A stretch of 64,000 bases of DNA from CAZMGV01 sp964621525 [NCBI: uncultured bacterium] (GTDB lineage: Bacteria; JAGRBM01). Below are positions 7,474 through 15,519 of the stretch, in pieces (position 1 is the stretch's first letter; every line of letters begins with the position of its first letter). A program made the translations under genes and the position numbers. Under the pieces are notes generated by a model. That model saw only the letters and a program-made list of their open reading frames with translations, was not told the DNA's origin and did no database searches. The stretch lies in assembly GCA_964621525.1 (NCBI GenBank), contig CAZUMS010000019.1:15651-79650 (forward strand), in the 5' to 3' direction.

Positions 7474-10400
7474 TGGTCAGGAGAGTCCGCCCTGAAGAAC
7501 CCCGTCAAAAACTCCCGCTTCCTCGATGCCTTAAGCAGCCGTGTGCTCGTGTTCGACGGCGCCATGGGGACGCAGATCCAGACCTACAAGCTGACGAAGG
7601 ACGATTTCGGCGGCAAGGCGGGCGCGAACGACTATCTGGTGCTGACCCGGCCGGACGTTATCCGGGAAATTCATACGAAATACCTGGAAGCCGGCGCCGA
7701 CGTGGTGGAAACCTGCACCTTCCAGTCGACCCGCCTCCGGCTGGAGGAGTGGGGCCTCGCCGACAAGCTGGAAGAACTGAACGTGCAGGCGGCGAAAATC
7801 GCCCGCGAATGCTGCGAGAAGTTCTCGACGCCGGAGAAGCCCCGCTTCGTGGCGGGGTCCATCGGGCCGACCGGCTTTTTGCCCGGTTCCAGCGATCCGG
7901 TGCTGTCGAACGTCACCTACGACCAACTCGAAGAGCTGTTCTACGAGCAGGCGAAATACCTCGCCAAAGGCGGCGTGGATACGTTCCTCATCGAGACGTC
8001 GCAGGACATTCTCGAGGTGAAGGCCGCCGTCTCGGGCTGCGAGCGGTTCCGGAAGGAAGCAAACCGCTACGACATTCCCATCATGGCCCAGGTGACCCTC
8101 GACCAGACGGGCCGCATGCTGCTCGGGACCGACATGGCGACGGCGCTTGCGATCCTGGAAGAGCTGCCCATCTCCGTGATCGGCATGAACTGCTCCACCG
8201 GCCCTCAGGAGATGCGCCAGCCGGTGCGCTACCTCGGCGAGTTCTCGTCGCTGCCGGTCTCGGTGATCCCGAACGCCGGCATGCCGGAGAACGTGGACGG
8301 CGAGGCCCACTACAACCTGAAGCCGGAGCCGTTCGCCGCCGAGCTCAGGGATTTCATCGAGAAGCACGGCGTCGCCGTCGTGGGCGGCTGCTGCGGCACC
8401 GGGCCGGACCATATCCGGCTGCTGGCGAACTCGGTGGCGGGGCTGAAGCCCGGAAAACGGCCGAAGTTCCACCTCCATACGGTGGCCTCGCCCATCAAGG
8501 CGCTCCGCCTGGATATCGATAACCCGCCCGTCGTCGTGGGCGAGCGCCTGAACGCCCAGGGTTCGCGCAAGGCCAAGGACCTGATGCTGGCGAAGGACTA
8601 CGACGCGCTGATCGCCCTCGGCAAGGAGCAGGTGGACGACGGCGCGCACATGCTCGATATCTGCACGGCCATGACCGAAGCGCCCATCGAGAAGGAGCTG
8701 ATGCTCACGCTCGCCCGGCGGCTGTCGCAGGAGTCGGATGCCCCGCTCATGATCGACTCGACCGAGGCGGACGTGATCGAGGCGGCGCTGAAGGTGATTC
8801 CCGGCCGGGCCATTGTAAACTCGATCAACCTCGAAGGGGACGGCTCAAGGCTTCACAGGATCGCGCCGCTCATCGCCAAGTACGGCGCCGTCACCGTCGC
8901 CATGACCATCGACGACTCGGACCCCGAGATCAAAGGCATGGCGAAGTCCGCCGTCCACAAGGTCCGCGTGGCGAAGAAGATCACGCAGATGTGCGCCGAC
9001 CAGTACGGCCTCGAGCCGGACCAGCTCGTTTTCGACGTGCTGACCTTCACGCTGGCGACGGGCGAGCAGGAGTTCAGGAAGAGCGCCGTCGAGACCATCG
9101 AGGGCATCCGCTCCGTAAAGAAGGAAGTGCCCGGCGTTTTCACCGTGCTCGGCGTCTCGAACGTCTCGTTCGGCCTCACGCCGCCCGCCCGCCGGGTGCT
9201 GAACTCGACGTTCCTCTATCATTGCGTCCAGGCGGGCCTCGATCTCGCCATCGTGAACGCCAAGGAGATAATTCCCTACACGGAGATCCCGAAGGACGCC
9301 CGCGACATCGCCGAAGATCTCATTTTCGACCGTACGGAGGACGCGCTTCCGCGCTACATCAAGCATTTCGAGGGGGCGGCGGGCTCGGCCGCCTCGGACC
9401 CCCGCAAGGCGAAGATCGACCCTTCGCTGCCGGTCGAGCAGCGGATTCACGAGCATATCCTGAAACGCGTGAAGGAAGGGGTGATCGAGGCGCTGGAGGA
9501 AGCCCGCACGCAGAAGGGCTATTCGCCGGTCGATATCATCAATAAAATCCTTCTGCCCGCCATGAAGGACGTGGGCGACCGCATGGCCACGGGCGAGATC
9601 ATCCTGCCATTCGTGCTCCAGTCGGCGGAGGTGATGAAGAAGGCCGTCTCGCACCTCGAGCAGTATCTTGACAGGGACCAGTCGGTCTCGAAGGGGAACG
9701 TCGTCATCGCCACTGTCTACGGCGACGTCCACGACATCGGCAAGAATCTCGTGAAGACGATCTGGTCGAACAATGGCTACACGGTCCATGACCTCGGCAA
9801 GCAGGTGCCGCTGAACACGATCCTCGCCAAGGCGCAGGAAGTGAACGCCGTCGCCGTGGGGCTCTCGGCTCTGCTCGTCACGACGTCGAAGCAGATGCGG
9901 TTCTGCATCGAGGAGCTGGAAAAGCAGAAGCTCCCCTATGTGCTCATCGTGGGCGGTGCGGCGATCAACCGGGAATACGTGGCGCGCATCTCGATCAGCG
10001 ACGGCGAAAGCCCGTACAGGAACGGGGTCTTCTACTCGAAGGACGCTTTCGAGGGGCTGAAGCACCTGAACGCCGTCGCCGATCCGCAGACGAGGTCCGC
10101 CTATGTCTCCGCCAACGTGAAGGACAACCAGGACCGATATTTCCTCTCGCTCCGGCGCGACGCCGAGAAAAAAGCCCGGGTCGGGGCGGGTATCGGCCTC
10201 ACGAGCGCCGTCCGGCGGGATACGCCCGTTCCGAAACCGCCGTTCTGGGGCGTGAAAACGGTGAGTGAGGTTGATCTCAGGGATGTGTTCCCGCTGATCG
10301 ACCGCAAGGCCCTGTTCGGCCACTCCTGGGGCGTCCTGAAGCGCAAGCGATCGCAGGAAGAGTACGACCGGGATATCCGGGAGACATTCGAGCCGCTGCT

Positions 10401-11007
10401 CCTCCGGCTCCAGGAACAGGCGATCCGCGAGAAGATCCTCAAGCCGCGGGCCGTCTACGGGTTTTTCCCCGCCTGGGCCGAAGGCGAATCGGTCGTCGTC
10501 TTCGACCCGGCGAAGCCGGACCGGGAACTGGGCCGGTTCACCTTCCCGCGCCAGCCGGACCAGGAATACCTCTGCCTTGCCGATTACGTCGCCCCGAAGG
10601 ACCGGTGCCAGAAGGAAAACCTGAAGGACGTGATCGCCCTCGACGTCGTTACCGTCGGCGACCGGGTGGCCGAGGTCTGCAAGGATCTGGACGCAAAGGG
10701 CGACTACTCCGGAAGCCTTTATCTCCACGGCCTCGGCGTCCAGACCGCCGAAGCGATGGCGGAGTGGATTCACCGGCGCGTGAAGTCGGAGCTGGGCGGC
10801 GCGAAGGGCCAGCGCTATTCGTTCGGCTATCCGGCCTGTCCGGACCTCTCGCAGCAGAAGTTCATGTTCGAGCTCCTCGGCGCCGAAAAGGCCATCGGCA
10901 CCGTGCTCACCGATGCCTTCCAGATAGTGCCCGAGGCGTCCACGGCCGCTTTTGTCGTTCATCACCCCGAAGCCAAGTACTTCGGCGTCACGGGGAGCGG
11001 GGAGTAG
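7411..11007 (+). CDS. metH: Cobalamin-dependent methionine synthase MetH
   Basis: About 1,170-1,198 residues, the full four-module enzyme that methylates homocysteine from 5-methyltetrahydrofolate via cobalamin. Order: homocysteine domain (about 40-335) with zinc ligands in IGMNCSTGP and VGGCCGTGPDH; pterin-binding domain (about 360-640, PVVVGERLNAQGSRK); B12 domains with the cap region and DVHDIGKN near residue 772, containing the lower axial His; and the SAM-dependent reactivation domain ending in FGYPACPDLS and VPEASTAAFVVHHP. The start is uncertain: TTG 7411 lies inside the palindromic repeat without a ribosome site, while an in-frame CTG at 7492 has AGGAGAG 6-7 nt before it and gives a more usual N-terminus. 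No cobalamin or SAM riboswitch was recognised upstream. Confidence 0.95.
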   Translation: MQRGAPGFPLDVRTERGTEGEWSGESALKNPVKNSRFLDALSSRVLVFDGAMGTQIQTYKLTKDDFGGKAGANDYLVLTRPDVIREIHTKYLEAGADVVETCTFQSTRLRLEEWGLADKLEELNVQAAKIARECCEKFSTPEKPRFVAGSIGPTGFLPGSSDPVLSNVTYDQLEELFYEQAKYLAKGGVDTFLIETSQDILEVKAAVSGCERFRKEANRYDIPIMAQVTLDQTGRMLLGTDMATALAILEELPISVIGMNCSTGPQEMRQPVRYLGEFSSLPVSVIPNAGMPENVDGEAHYNLKPEPFAAELRDFIEKHGVAVVGGCCGTGPDHIRLLANSVAGLKPGKRPKFHLHTVASPIKALRLDIDNPPVVVGERLNAQGSRKAKDLMLAKDYDALIALGKEQVDDGAHMLDICTAMTEAPIEKELMLTLARRLSQESDAPLMIDSTEADVIEAALKVIPGRAIVNSINLEGDGSRLHRIAPLIAKYGAVTVAMTIDDSDPEIKGMAKSAVHKVRVAKKITQMCADQYGLEPDQLVFDVLTFTLATGEQEFRKSAVETIEGIRSVKKEVPGVFTVLGVSNVSFGLTPPARRVLNSTFLYHCVQAGLDLAIVNAKEIIPYTEIPKDARDIAEDLIFDRTEDALPRYIKHFEGAAGSAASDPRKAKIDPSLPVEQRIHEHILKRVKEGVIEALEEARTQKGYSPVDIINKILLPAMKDVGDRMATGEIILPFVLQSAEVMKKAVSHLEQYLDRDQSVSKGNVVIATVYGDVHDIGKNLVKTIWSNNGYTVHDLGKQVPLNTILAKAQEVNAVAVGLSALLVTTSKQMRFCIEELEKQKLPYVLIVGGAAINREYVARISISDGESPYRNGVFYSKDAFEGLKHLNAVADPQTRSAYVSANVKDNQDRYFLSLRRDAEKKARVGAGIGLTSAVRRDTPVPKPPFWGVKTVSEVDLRDVFPLIDRKALFGHSWGVLKRKRSQEEYDRDIRETFEPLLLRLQEQAIREKILKPRAVYGFFPAWAEGESVVVFDPAKPDRELGRFTFPRQPDQEYLCLADYVAPKDRCQKENLKDVIALDVVTVGDRVAEVCKDLDAKGDYSGSLYLHGLGVQTAEAMAEWIHRRVKSELGGAKGQRYSFGYPACPDLSQQKFMFELLGAEKAIGTVLTDAFQIVPEASTAAFVVHHPEAKYFGVTGSGE

Positions 11008-11030
11008 GACGTGGGCTTTGTCCGGCTTTC

Positions 11031-11039
11031 TGGTATACT
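11031..11039 (+). promoter_or_regulatory. Extended -10 promoter of hicBA
   Basis: TGGTATACT fits an extended -10 element (TGnTATACT, with TATACT at 11034-11039). No convincing -35 hexamer is seen at the right distance. The hicB ATG begins 10 nt downstream, so the transcript would be leaderless or nearly so. Confidence 0.45.
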
Positions 11040-11048
11040 TGGGAAAGT

Positions 11049-11291
11049 ATGAAGACGTACACCTTTCAGGTTGTGATCGAAAAAGAACCGGAAGACGCAG
11101 GTTACTATGCCTATGTTCCGGCTCTGCCCGGCTGCTTCAGTAACGGCAGCACGATGGATGCCGCCCGGCGCAACATCCAGGAAGCGATCGGACTTCATCT
11201 GGAAACCCTGATCGAGCACGGCGAAGCGGTTCCCAGTGTCCGTCCCGAAGTCCGGATCGAAGAGATCTCGGTCAGCATGCCGGTTGGTTGA
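11049..11291 (+). CDS. hicB: HicB-family antitoxin
   Basis: An 80-residue HicB antitoxin with the partial RNase-H-like fold: TFQVVIEKEPEDAGYYAYVP, then ALPGCFSNGSTMDAARRN and an amphipathic EAIGLHLETLIEHG helix. The ending is short, without a clear ribbon-helix-helix or Xre DNA-binding tail. In the known mechanism HicB blocks the HicA mRNA interferase. Here hicB precedes hicA, the reverse of the E. coli order but frequent in other genomes, and the hicB stop overlaps the TTG start of hicA (TTGA), which would couple toxin translation to antitoxin translation. The start ATG lies just after an extended -10 box. Confidence 0.9.
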   Translation: MKTYTFQVVIEKEPEDAGYYAYVPALPGCFSNGSTMDAARRNIQEAIGLHLETLIEHGEAVPSVRPEVRIEEISVSMPVG

Positions 11292-11521
11292 CGGTGGCCC
11301 CCCGCTTACCGCAGGTTACTGCTGCGGAGCTTGTGCGGTTTCTGAAAAATCAGGGATACCGGGAAATACGGCAGAAGGGCAGTCATCTGGTGCTTCGGCA
11401 TGATTCGAGGCCGCAGGTGACAGTTCCAATGCATGGCGGAGTGGACCTCGGGCGCGGGCTGGCTGCCCGAATACTGAAGGACGCCGGTTTTTCGGTCGAA
11501 GACTTACTCGAGCTCAGGTAA
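11288..11521 (+). CDS. hicA: HicA-family mRNA interferase toxin
   Basis: A 77-residue double-stranded-RNA-binding-like toxin. Key element is QKGSHLVLRH with the active-site His of HicA (GSH), preceded by the helix LVRFLKNQGYREIR and followed by VTVPMHGG and the C-terminal helix LAARILKDAGFSVEDLLEL. It should cleave mRNA when not bound by HicB. Start taken at TTG 11288, overlapping the hicB TGA; GTG 11294, two codons later, is an alternative. All residues known to matter appear intact, so the toxin is probably active. Confidence 0.9.
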   Translation: MTVAPRLPQVTAAELVRFLKNQGYREIRQKGSHLVLRHDSRPQVTVPMHGGVDLGRGLAARILKDAGFSVEDLLELR

Positions 11522-11530
11522 CTGCTCCGA

Positions 11531-11989
11531 ATGTCCCATCGCCGCCAGAAGACTTCAGTCCCGCCGTCTCCCGGCCGGAATCTCCTGCTGATCGGGGCGC
11601 TTTGTGCGCTTCTGGCCGTTTCCGTTCTGCTGACACGGAAGGCGGACCGGGTGGCGGTGGAAGCGGCGGATACTCCGGCGAGCGTGTCAGGCACGCTGGA
11701 CGGGGCCGAAGCCTGGAGGCGGTTCGTGCTCCTGCCGATGCCTCCGGAAGCCGAGCCGATCGCTCCCACTCCCGGGATGCCGCTGGAGCTGCTGCGGTTT
11801 CCGGATCTCTATTTCTCTGCCGTTGCCGGGAGGGCCAATTACGAAACCCCCGAGGCCAGGGCCCGTGCGCTCCGGCTGTTCCGCAGGTACCGGGACCAGC
11901 TCCTCGCCCAGCAGGCTGCCGGCGACCGGACCCTTGGCGATGCCGTTGAACGATACAACCGGGCCATCGAACGGCTGGAGCGGGAGTAG
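11531..11989 (+). CDS. Hypothetical membrane-anchored protein
   Basis: Not recognised. A 152-residue protein with a basic N-terminus, one hydrophobic helix at about residues 18-35 (NLLLIGALCALLAVSVLL) and a soluble remainder probably facing the periplasm. The soluble part is Pro/Ala/Arg-rich at first and ends in a helical stretch (ARALRLFRRYRDQLLAQQ, then AVERYNRAIERLERE). No Cys or metal-binding motif is visible. It starts 9 nt after hicA in the same direction, which might place it on the same transcript, but nothing links it to toxin-antitoxin function. Confidence 0.6.
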   Translation: MSHRRQKTSVPPSPGRNLLLIGALCALLAVSVLLTRKADRVAVEAADTPASVSGTLDGAEAWRRFVLLPMPPEAEPIAPTPGMPLELLRFPDLYFSAVAGRANYETPEARARALRLFRRYRDQLLAQQAAGDRTLGDAVERYNRAIERLERE

Positions 11990-12093
11990 CTTTCTAAGAA
12001 CCCCCTGTTTTTGCGCCCCGGATTTCATGTGAAATACTGCCGCTCGCCGGTGGAGGCGCATGGACGCCCCGCCAGGCGGATGGAGAATCCGGC

Positions 12094-12912
12094 ATGAAGA
12101 TCAGACGTGGCATGGTAGCGGTAGTGACCGGAGCGGGCAGCGGCATCGGGCGGGCGACGTCGCTCGCGCTGGCGGCGAAGGGCTGCGATCTGGCGCTCGC
12201 CGACGTGAACGAGGCCGGCCTCGCCGAGACGGCAAAACTGGTTGCCGCCCGCGGCGTGAACGTCACCCGGCATGTCGTGGACGTCTCGAAGAAGGATCTC
12301 ATGCAGGCGTTCGCCGGCGAGGTGGCGAAGGCCCACGGCAAGGTGAACATCGTCGTGAACAACGCCGGTGTCGCGGTGACGGCACCCCTCGAAAGCCATA
12401 CGATCGAGGATTTCGAGTGGATCGTTGGCATCAACTTCTGGGGCGTCGTCTACGGCAGCAAGTTTTTCCTGCCCTATCTCCAGAAGGCCGGCGAGGGACA
12501 CATCGTCAATATCTCCAGCATGTTCGGCCTTATCGGCCTGCCGACACAGGCGTCCTACTGCGCGACGAAGTTCGCCGTGCGCGGGTTTTCCGAATCGATC
12601 CGGGCCGAACTGGCGGAACAGAACATCGGCGTGACGTCGGTTCACCCCGGCGGCATCAATACCAATATCGTGAAGAGTTCCCGGATGGCGTCCGACGCCA
12701 ACTCGGAAAAGATGAAGGAGAAGGCGGTGAAGTTCTTCGAAACCAAGACGCTGCCGCCCTCCGCCGTCGCGGATGCCATCGTCCGGGCCATCGAAAAGAA
12801 TCAGGCGAGGGCGCTGGTCGCCCGGGAAACCTACGTGACGGACTACCTGAAACGCCTGTTCCCGGTGCTCACGAGCGAAATCGTGGCGAAAAACTACAAG
12901 CGCTTCCGGTGA
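12094..12912 (+). CDS. Short-chain dehydrogenase/reductase
   Basis: A 272-residue classical SDR, an NAD(P)-dependent oxidoreductase. TGAGSGIG at about residues 12-19 is the dinucleotide glycine motif, NNAGV near 90, the catalytic Ser in NISSMFG near 144, and YCATK near 157-161 holds the catalytic Tyr and Lys. PGGINTNI near 188 is the usual post-active-site loop. The Asp-Val pair after beta-2 (ALADVNEAG) suggests NAD preference. The tail is extended and basic (YLKRLFPVLTSEIVAKNYKRF), as in SDRs of the acetoin/fatty-acid-derivative type. Substrate unknown. It stands alone between two hypothetical genes. Confidence 0.88.
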   Translation: MKIRRGMVAVVTGAGSGIGRATSLALAAKGCDLALADVNEAGLAETAKLVAARGVNVTRHVVDVSKKDLMQAFAGEVAKAHGKVNIVVNNAGVAVTAPLESHTIEDFEWIVGINFWGVVYGSKFFLPYLQKAGEGHIVNISSMFGLIGLPTQASYCATKFAVRGFSESIRAELAEQNIGVTSVHPGGINTNIVKSSRMASDANSEKMKEKAVKFFETKTLPPSAVADAIVRAIEKNQARALVARETYVTDYLKRLFPVLTSEIVAKNYKRFR

Positions 12913-13046
12913 CCCCTGCCGCGGGGCAGACCCCTTGTCAGATGTGCCGGGAGGCATGAAATTCCCTGCGGCGTCTGCTATCCCGGAATTGTGTGACCGG
13001 GATCATCGGGATATTCCCGGTGCCCGTGCGACGCTGAAAGCCGGAT

Positions 13047-14255
13047 ATGCCTGTTTTTGAATTCAAGGCCCAGGATGCTTCCGGGCGGCCCTATGAGGGC
13101 CGGATGGTGGCAGAATCGGCGGCCGAGGTGGTCTCGACCCTCGAAGGGCGTGGCTTTACCGGAATTTCCGCCGTCCCGGCTGCCAGCGCAGCCGAGACTC
13201 CCGTCAAGAAGTTCAGCCCCCGGGTCCCGGCCGGCGAAGTGGACCGGATCGAGAGCCTCGACAATCCGGCCCGCGGCATCGATATCGAGACCCGCTTCCA
13301 GGGTACCGATGCTGAAAACGCCGAGATCCGTTCGGTGATGAGCGGCCTGCGCCGGAACGCGTTCTGGTTCCTGGCGGTACGGGCGGCGATATTCGGGCTG
13401 ATCGCGGTGCTTTTTGCCGCGAGCCTGAATCTCATCGACCTCACACCGCCGGATCAGATGACGGTTTTCTCCGTGGCGATGATGCTGCTGATCGTGCAGT
13501 TCGCCCTTGTGCGTTCGGCGCGCCGCGGACCGCTGGCTCCGCTCGCCGAATGGCAGCGCCTGCGCCAGCTCGCTCAGTACCGCAAGGCGGCCGAACTGCT
13601 GGAGAAGACCCGGGCCAAATCCCATTTCCTGAAGCGGGTGCTCCCCGAGGGTTATTATCATGGCGAGCTGGCGGTCCTCTATGCGATGGACGGGGACCGT
13701 TCCCGGGCGCACGAGGAAATATCCCGTGCGGCGCAGGCCCGGCTGCCCGAGCCGTTCCTTTCCTACCGGACGGCGACGGTTCACCGGGCGCTCAAGGATT
13801 TCGCCGAGGCGGAGACCTGCTACAAGCGGGCCCTGGAAATGGACCCGACGTCGGCGATGCTCCGGGCGGAACTCGCGCTCCTTTATCTTGAGGCCGGGCG
13901 CGACTTCGAAACCGCCGAGACCCTCCTGAAGGAGGCGCTCGAGCGGGGCGGGCAGGGCAGAAGCGCCGGGCTCCTGCGCGGCTACCTCGGTGCGGTGTTC
14001 TTCCGGCGGGGCCGCATCGACGAGGCGGACCGGAACATCGAGGAAGGGCTCCGGAACATCCTTCCGGTCAACAAGCTCTCTCCGCTCGCACCGGTGGCAG
14101 CCGAGCTGTTCTATTACCGCGCCCTTGTCCAGAAGGCGCTCGGCCACAAGCGCCGGGCCCTCCGGGCGCTCCGTCAGGCGAAGAAGAACGCCCATAACCC
14201 CGATCTCCTGAAGCGCATCGGCAACGCCGAGCGGGAGATCCGTTCCGGCACCTGA
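13047..14255 (+). CDS. Membrane-anchored TPR protein with a GspF-like N-terminal peptide
   Basis: Not assignable to a named family. The 402-residue protein begins MPVFEFKAQDASGRPYEGRM and continues AESAAEVVSTLEGRGF, much like the N-terminus of type II secretion/type IV pilus inner-membrane protein GspF/PilC, but the rest of that family is absent. Two hydrophobic helices follow (about 112-131 and 137-155), then a cytoplasmic or periplasmic helical region of TPR-like repeats from about residue 195 to the end (for example AEAETCYKRALEMDPTSAM). A role as an assembly or scaffold factor is plausible but only inferred. No secretion genes are nearby. Confidence 0.7.
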   Translation: MPVFEFKAQDASGRPYEGRMVAESAAEVVSTLEGRGFTGISAVPAASAAETPVKKFSPRVPAGEVDRIESLDNPARGIDIETRFQGTDAENAEIRSVMSGLRRNAFWFLAVRAAIFGLIAVLFAASLNLIDLTPPDQMTVFSVAMMLLIVQFALVRSARRGPLAPLAEWQRLRQLAQYRKAAELLEKTRAKSHFLKRVLPEGYYHGELAVLYAMDGDRSRAHEEISRAAQARLPEPFLSYRTATVHRALKDFAEAETCYKRALEMDPTSAMLRAELALLYLEAGRDFETAETLLKEALERGGQGRSAGLLRGYLGAVFFRRGRIDEADRNIEEGLRNILPVNKLSPLAPVAAELFYYRALVQKALGHKRRALRALRQAKKNAHNPDLLKRIGNAEREIRSGT

Positions 14256-14276
14256 GGGCGGGACAGCCCGTTTCCT

Positions 14277-14302
14277 CCCGGCCCTTCGCCGGGTTATCTG
14301 TT
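14277..14302 (+). terminator. Possible terminator hairpin
   Basis: CCCGGC (14277-14282) and GCCGGG (14288-14293) form a short stem with a 5-nt loop, followed by TTATCTGTT. The U tract is interrupted, so termination strength is uncertain. It lies between the TPR gene and cyaY. Confidence 0.35.
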
Positions 14303-14327
14303 CCCCGGCTGGAGGCCCACGACGCCC

Positions 14328-14645
14328 ATGAACGAACAGGAGTTCCTGATCGCCTGCGACCGTTTCCTGCGGGAGATGGAAGACCGTGTCGATGCCCTGG
14401 GACGCGAGGACATCGAGCTGGATCCCGGCGACGGCAAGCTATCCATCGAGTTCGAGGACGGGACGAAGTTCATCCTGTCCCGCCAGCGGGCCGTGAGCCA
14501 GGTCTGGTTCGCCGAGCCGGGCGGCGGCTGGCACTACAACTGGAAGGATGGCCGCTGGATCTGCGACAAGCGGGGCACGGACCTCGTCAGCGATCTCGAA
14601 ACCCTCATGTCGAAAAAGGCCGGCGTGCCGGTGAAGCTCGGCTGA
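14328..14645 (+). CDS. cyaY: CyaY (bacterial frataxin)
   Basis: A 105-residue frataxin homologue, a cytoplasmic iron-binding regulator of IscS-driven Fe-S cluster assembly. The acidic first helix (ACDRFLREMEDRVDAL, then REDIELD) supplies the iron-binding face. The strands LSIEFEDGTKFILSRQ, VSQVWFAEPGGGWHYNW and GRWICDKRGTDLVSDLE match the frataxin sheet, including the conserved QVW and the Trp residues that contact IscU/IscS. The length equals E. coli CyaY. Outside Alpha-, Beta- and Gammaproteobacteria, CyaY is uncommon. No isc or suf genes are visible nearby. Confidence 0.88.
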   Translation: MNEQEFLIACDRFLREMEDRVDALGREDIELDPGDGKLSIEFEDGTKFILSRQRAVSQVWFAEPGGGWHYNWKDGRWICDKRGTDLVSDLETLMSKKAGVPVKLG

Positions 14646-14662
14646 CCGGGACCGTCCATCTC

Positions 14663-14812
14663 ATGGATTACGAACGCGCCAGGCACCAGAAGCTCAAATG
14701 GGCCCGGCTTGCAGCGGACCGGCTGGCCTGCGAGGCGATCTGCCGGTTCCTGCTGGCCATGACGCAGGATGGAGAACCCTTCCGCCACCGCCGTTTCCAG
14801 GTGGTCCGGTGA
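14663..14812 (+). CDS. Small hypothetical protein
   Basis: A 49-codon frame starting ATG 14663, 17 nt after cyaY, rich in Arg and aromatic residues (MDYERARHQKLKWARLAADR, with CEAICRFLLAM further on). It has no recognisable family and no clear ribosome site. It could be a real short gene on the cyaY transcript or a chance frame in high-GC DNA. The next feature is the toxin-antitoxin operator. Confidence 0.3.
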   Translation: MDYERARHQKLKWARLAADRLACEAICRFLLAMTQDGEPFRHRRFQVVR

Positions 14813-14828
14813 CTGCGCCGGAAAGTCT

Positions 14829-14885
14829 TTTGGTCATACCATAGTATGACTATTGGTTGACGTTTGGTCATACCAAAGTCATACT
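14829..14885 (+). promoter_or_regulatory. Palindromic operator and promoter of the RHH-MazF module
   Basis: A 13-nt direct repeat TTTGGTCATACCA occurs at 14829-14841 and 14863-14875. The second copy extends to the perfect palindrome TTTGGT-CAT-ACCAAA (14863-14877). The first is followed by an inverted partner, giving GTCATAC-CATA-GTATGAC (14833-14850 region), and another GTCATAC ends at 14884. A promoter fits in between: TTGACG at 14857-14862 and CATACT at 14880-14885, spacing 17. This is the layout expected for autorepression by a ribbon-helix-helix antitoxin with several half-sites. Confidence 0.65.
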
Positions 14886-14891
14886 TCGGAT

Positions 14892-15137
14892 ATGAAGGTG
14901 ACCGTATCTATCCCAGACGAGCTTTTCGAGGAGGCCGAGAAAGCCCTGAAACGGCAGGAGGTGTCCCGCAGCGAGTTTTATGCCGATTCGCTCCGGCGGC
15001 GCCTGAATGACCTTTCGGATGAAGAAATCCGGCGCCGGATCGAGAGTGTATACGCCCGGCTGGACAAATCAGCTTCCGGCGCTGACCCAATGGCGGCTGA
15101 AGCCTCCAGACGTACGTTTAAAAGGACTGAGTGGTGA
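14892..15137 (+). CDS. Ribbon-helix-helix antitoxin of a MazF-type module
   Basis: An 81-residue protein whose N-terminus (MKVTVSIPDELFEEAEKALK, then EVSRSEFYADSLRRRL) is a classic ribbon-helix-helix DNA-binding domain: a short beta strand, then two helices separated by SRSE. The acidic/basic C-terminal tail would wrap and neutralise the toxin. It starts at ATG 14892; the open frame to 14853 lies in the operator. The stop overlaps the toxin start by 7 nt. The palindromic half-sites upstream are its likely binding sites. It is a CopG/MazE9-like antitoxin by fold, not an AbrB-type MazE. Confidence 0.85.
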   Translation: MKVTVSIPDELFEEAEKALKRQEVSRSEFYADSLRRRLNDLSDEEIRRRIESVYARLDKSASGADPMAAEASRRTFKRTEW

Positions 15138-15478
15138 TTGCCCGGGGACAGATCTGGTGGGCTGATCTGGCTGAACCAGCAGGGTCCGAACCTGGATACA
15201 GTCGTCCGGTCGTCATTGTCCAGACTGACCGGCTGAACCGGACAGGACTTCGGACAACTCTGGCGGTCATGCTGACCTCCAATCTGCTGCTGGCCGAAAT
15301 GCCTGGGAACGTGGTGATCCCGAGCAAGGACAGCGGGCTTCCCAAAGATTCGGTAGCTAATGTTTCCCAGATCTCGACTCTGGATCTGGAACAACTCCGC
15401 GATCTGGTGGGTACCGTTCCTCGACCGGTTCTGAAACGAATCGAGAGCGGACTCAGGTTTGCACTCGATCTTCCATAA
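15131..15478 (+). CDS. mazF: MazF-family endoribonuclease toxin
   Basis: A 115-residue PemK/MazF fold protein, a ribosome-independent mRNA interferase. ARGQIWWADL is the family start, GSEPGYSRPVVIVQ contains the conserved GSE..RP loop with the catalytic Arg, and LTSNLLLAEMPGNVVIP carries the Thr/Ser of the active site, followed by DSVANVSQISTLD. Start is GTG 15131, or GTG 15134 immediately after, overlapping the antitoxin end. All the usual catalytic positions are retained. Confidence 0.9.
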   Translation: MVIARGQIWWADLAEPAGSEPGYSRPVVIVQTDRLNRTGLRTTLAVMLTSNLLLAEMPGNVVIPSKDSGLPKDSVANVSQISTLDLEQLRDLVGTVPRPVLKRIESGLRFALDLP

Positions 15479-15490
15479 CCACCTCATGAT

Positions 15491-15519
15491 TTGACATATC
15501 CACCGGGTTCTCCATACTT
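15491..15519 (+). promoter_or_regulatory. Likely promoter of the ilvBH operon
   Basis: In the 265-nt spacer 15479-15743, TTGACA at 15491-15496 is followed after 17 nt by ATACTT (15514-15519; CATACT one base earlier). It would give an untranslated leader of about 220 nt. Within it GCCGGA/TCCGGC (15662-15667 and 15674-15679) form a short hairpin without a T tract. I see no Leu/Val/Ile-rich leader peptide and no T-box pattern. Confidence 0.45.

Noticed and set aside
7285-7500. Cobalamin or SAM riboswitch before metH
   Set aside because: No B12-box or SAM-box sequence seen; only inverted C/T-G/A blocks.
8845-10965. 706-codon minus-strand frame
   Set aside because: Antisense to metH, whose motifs are intact.
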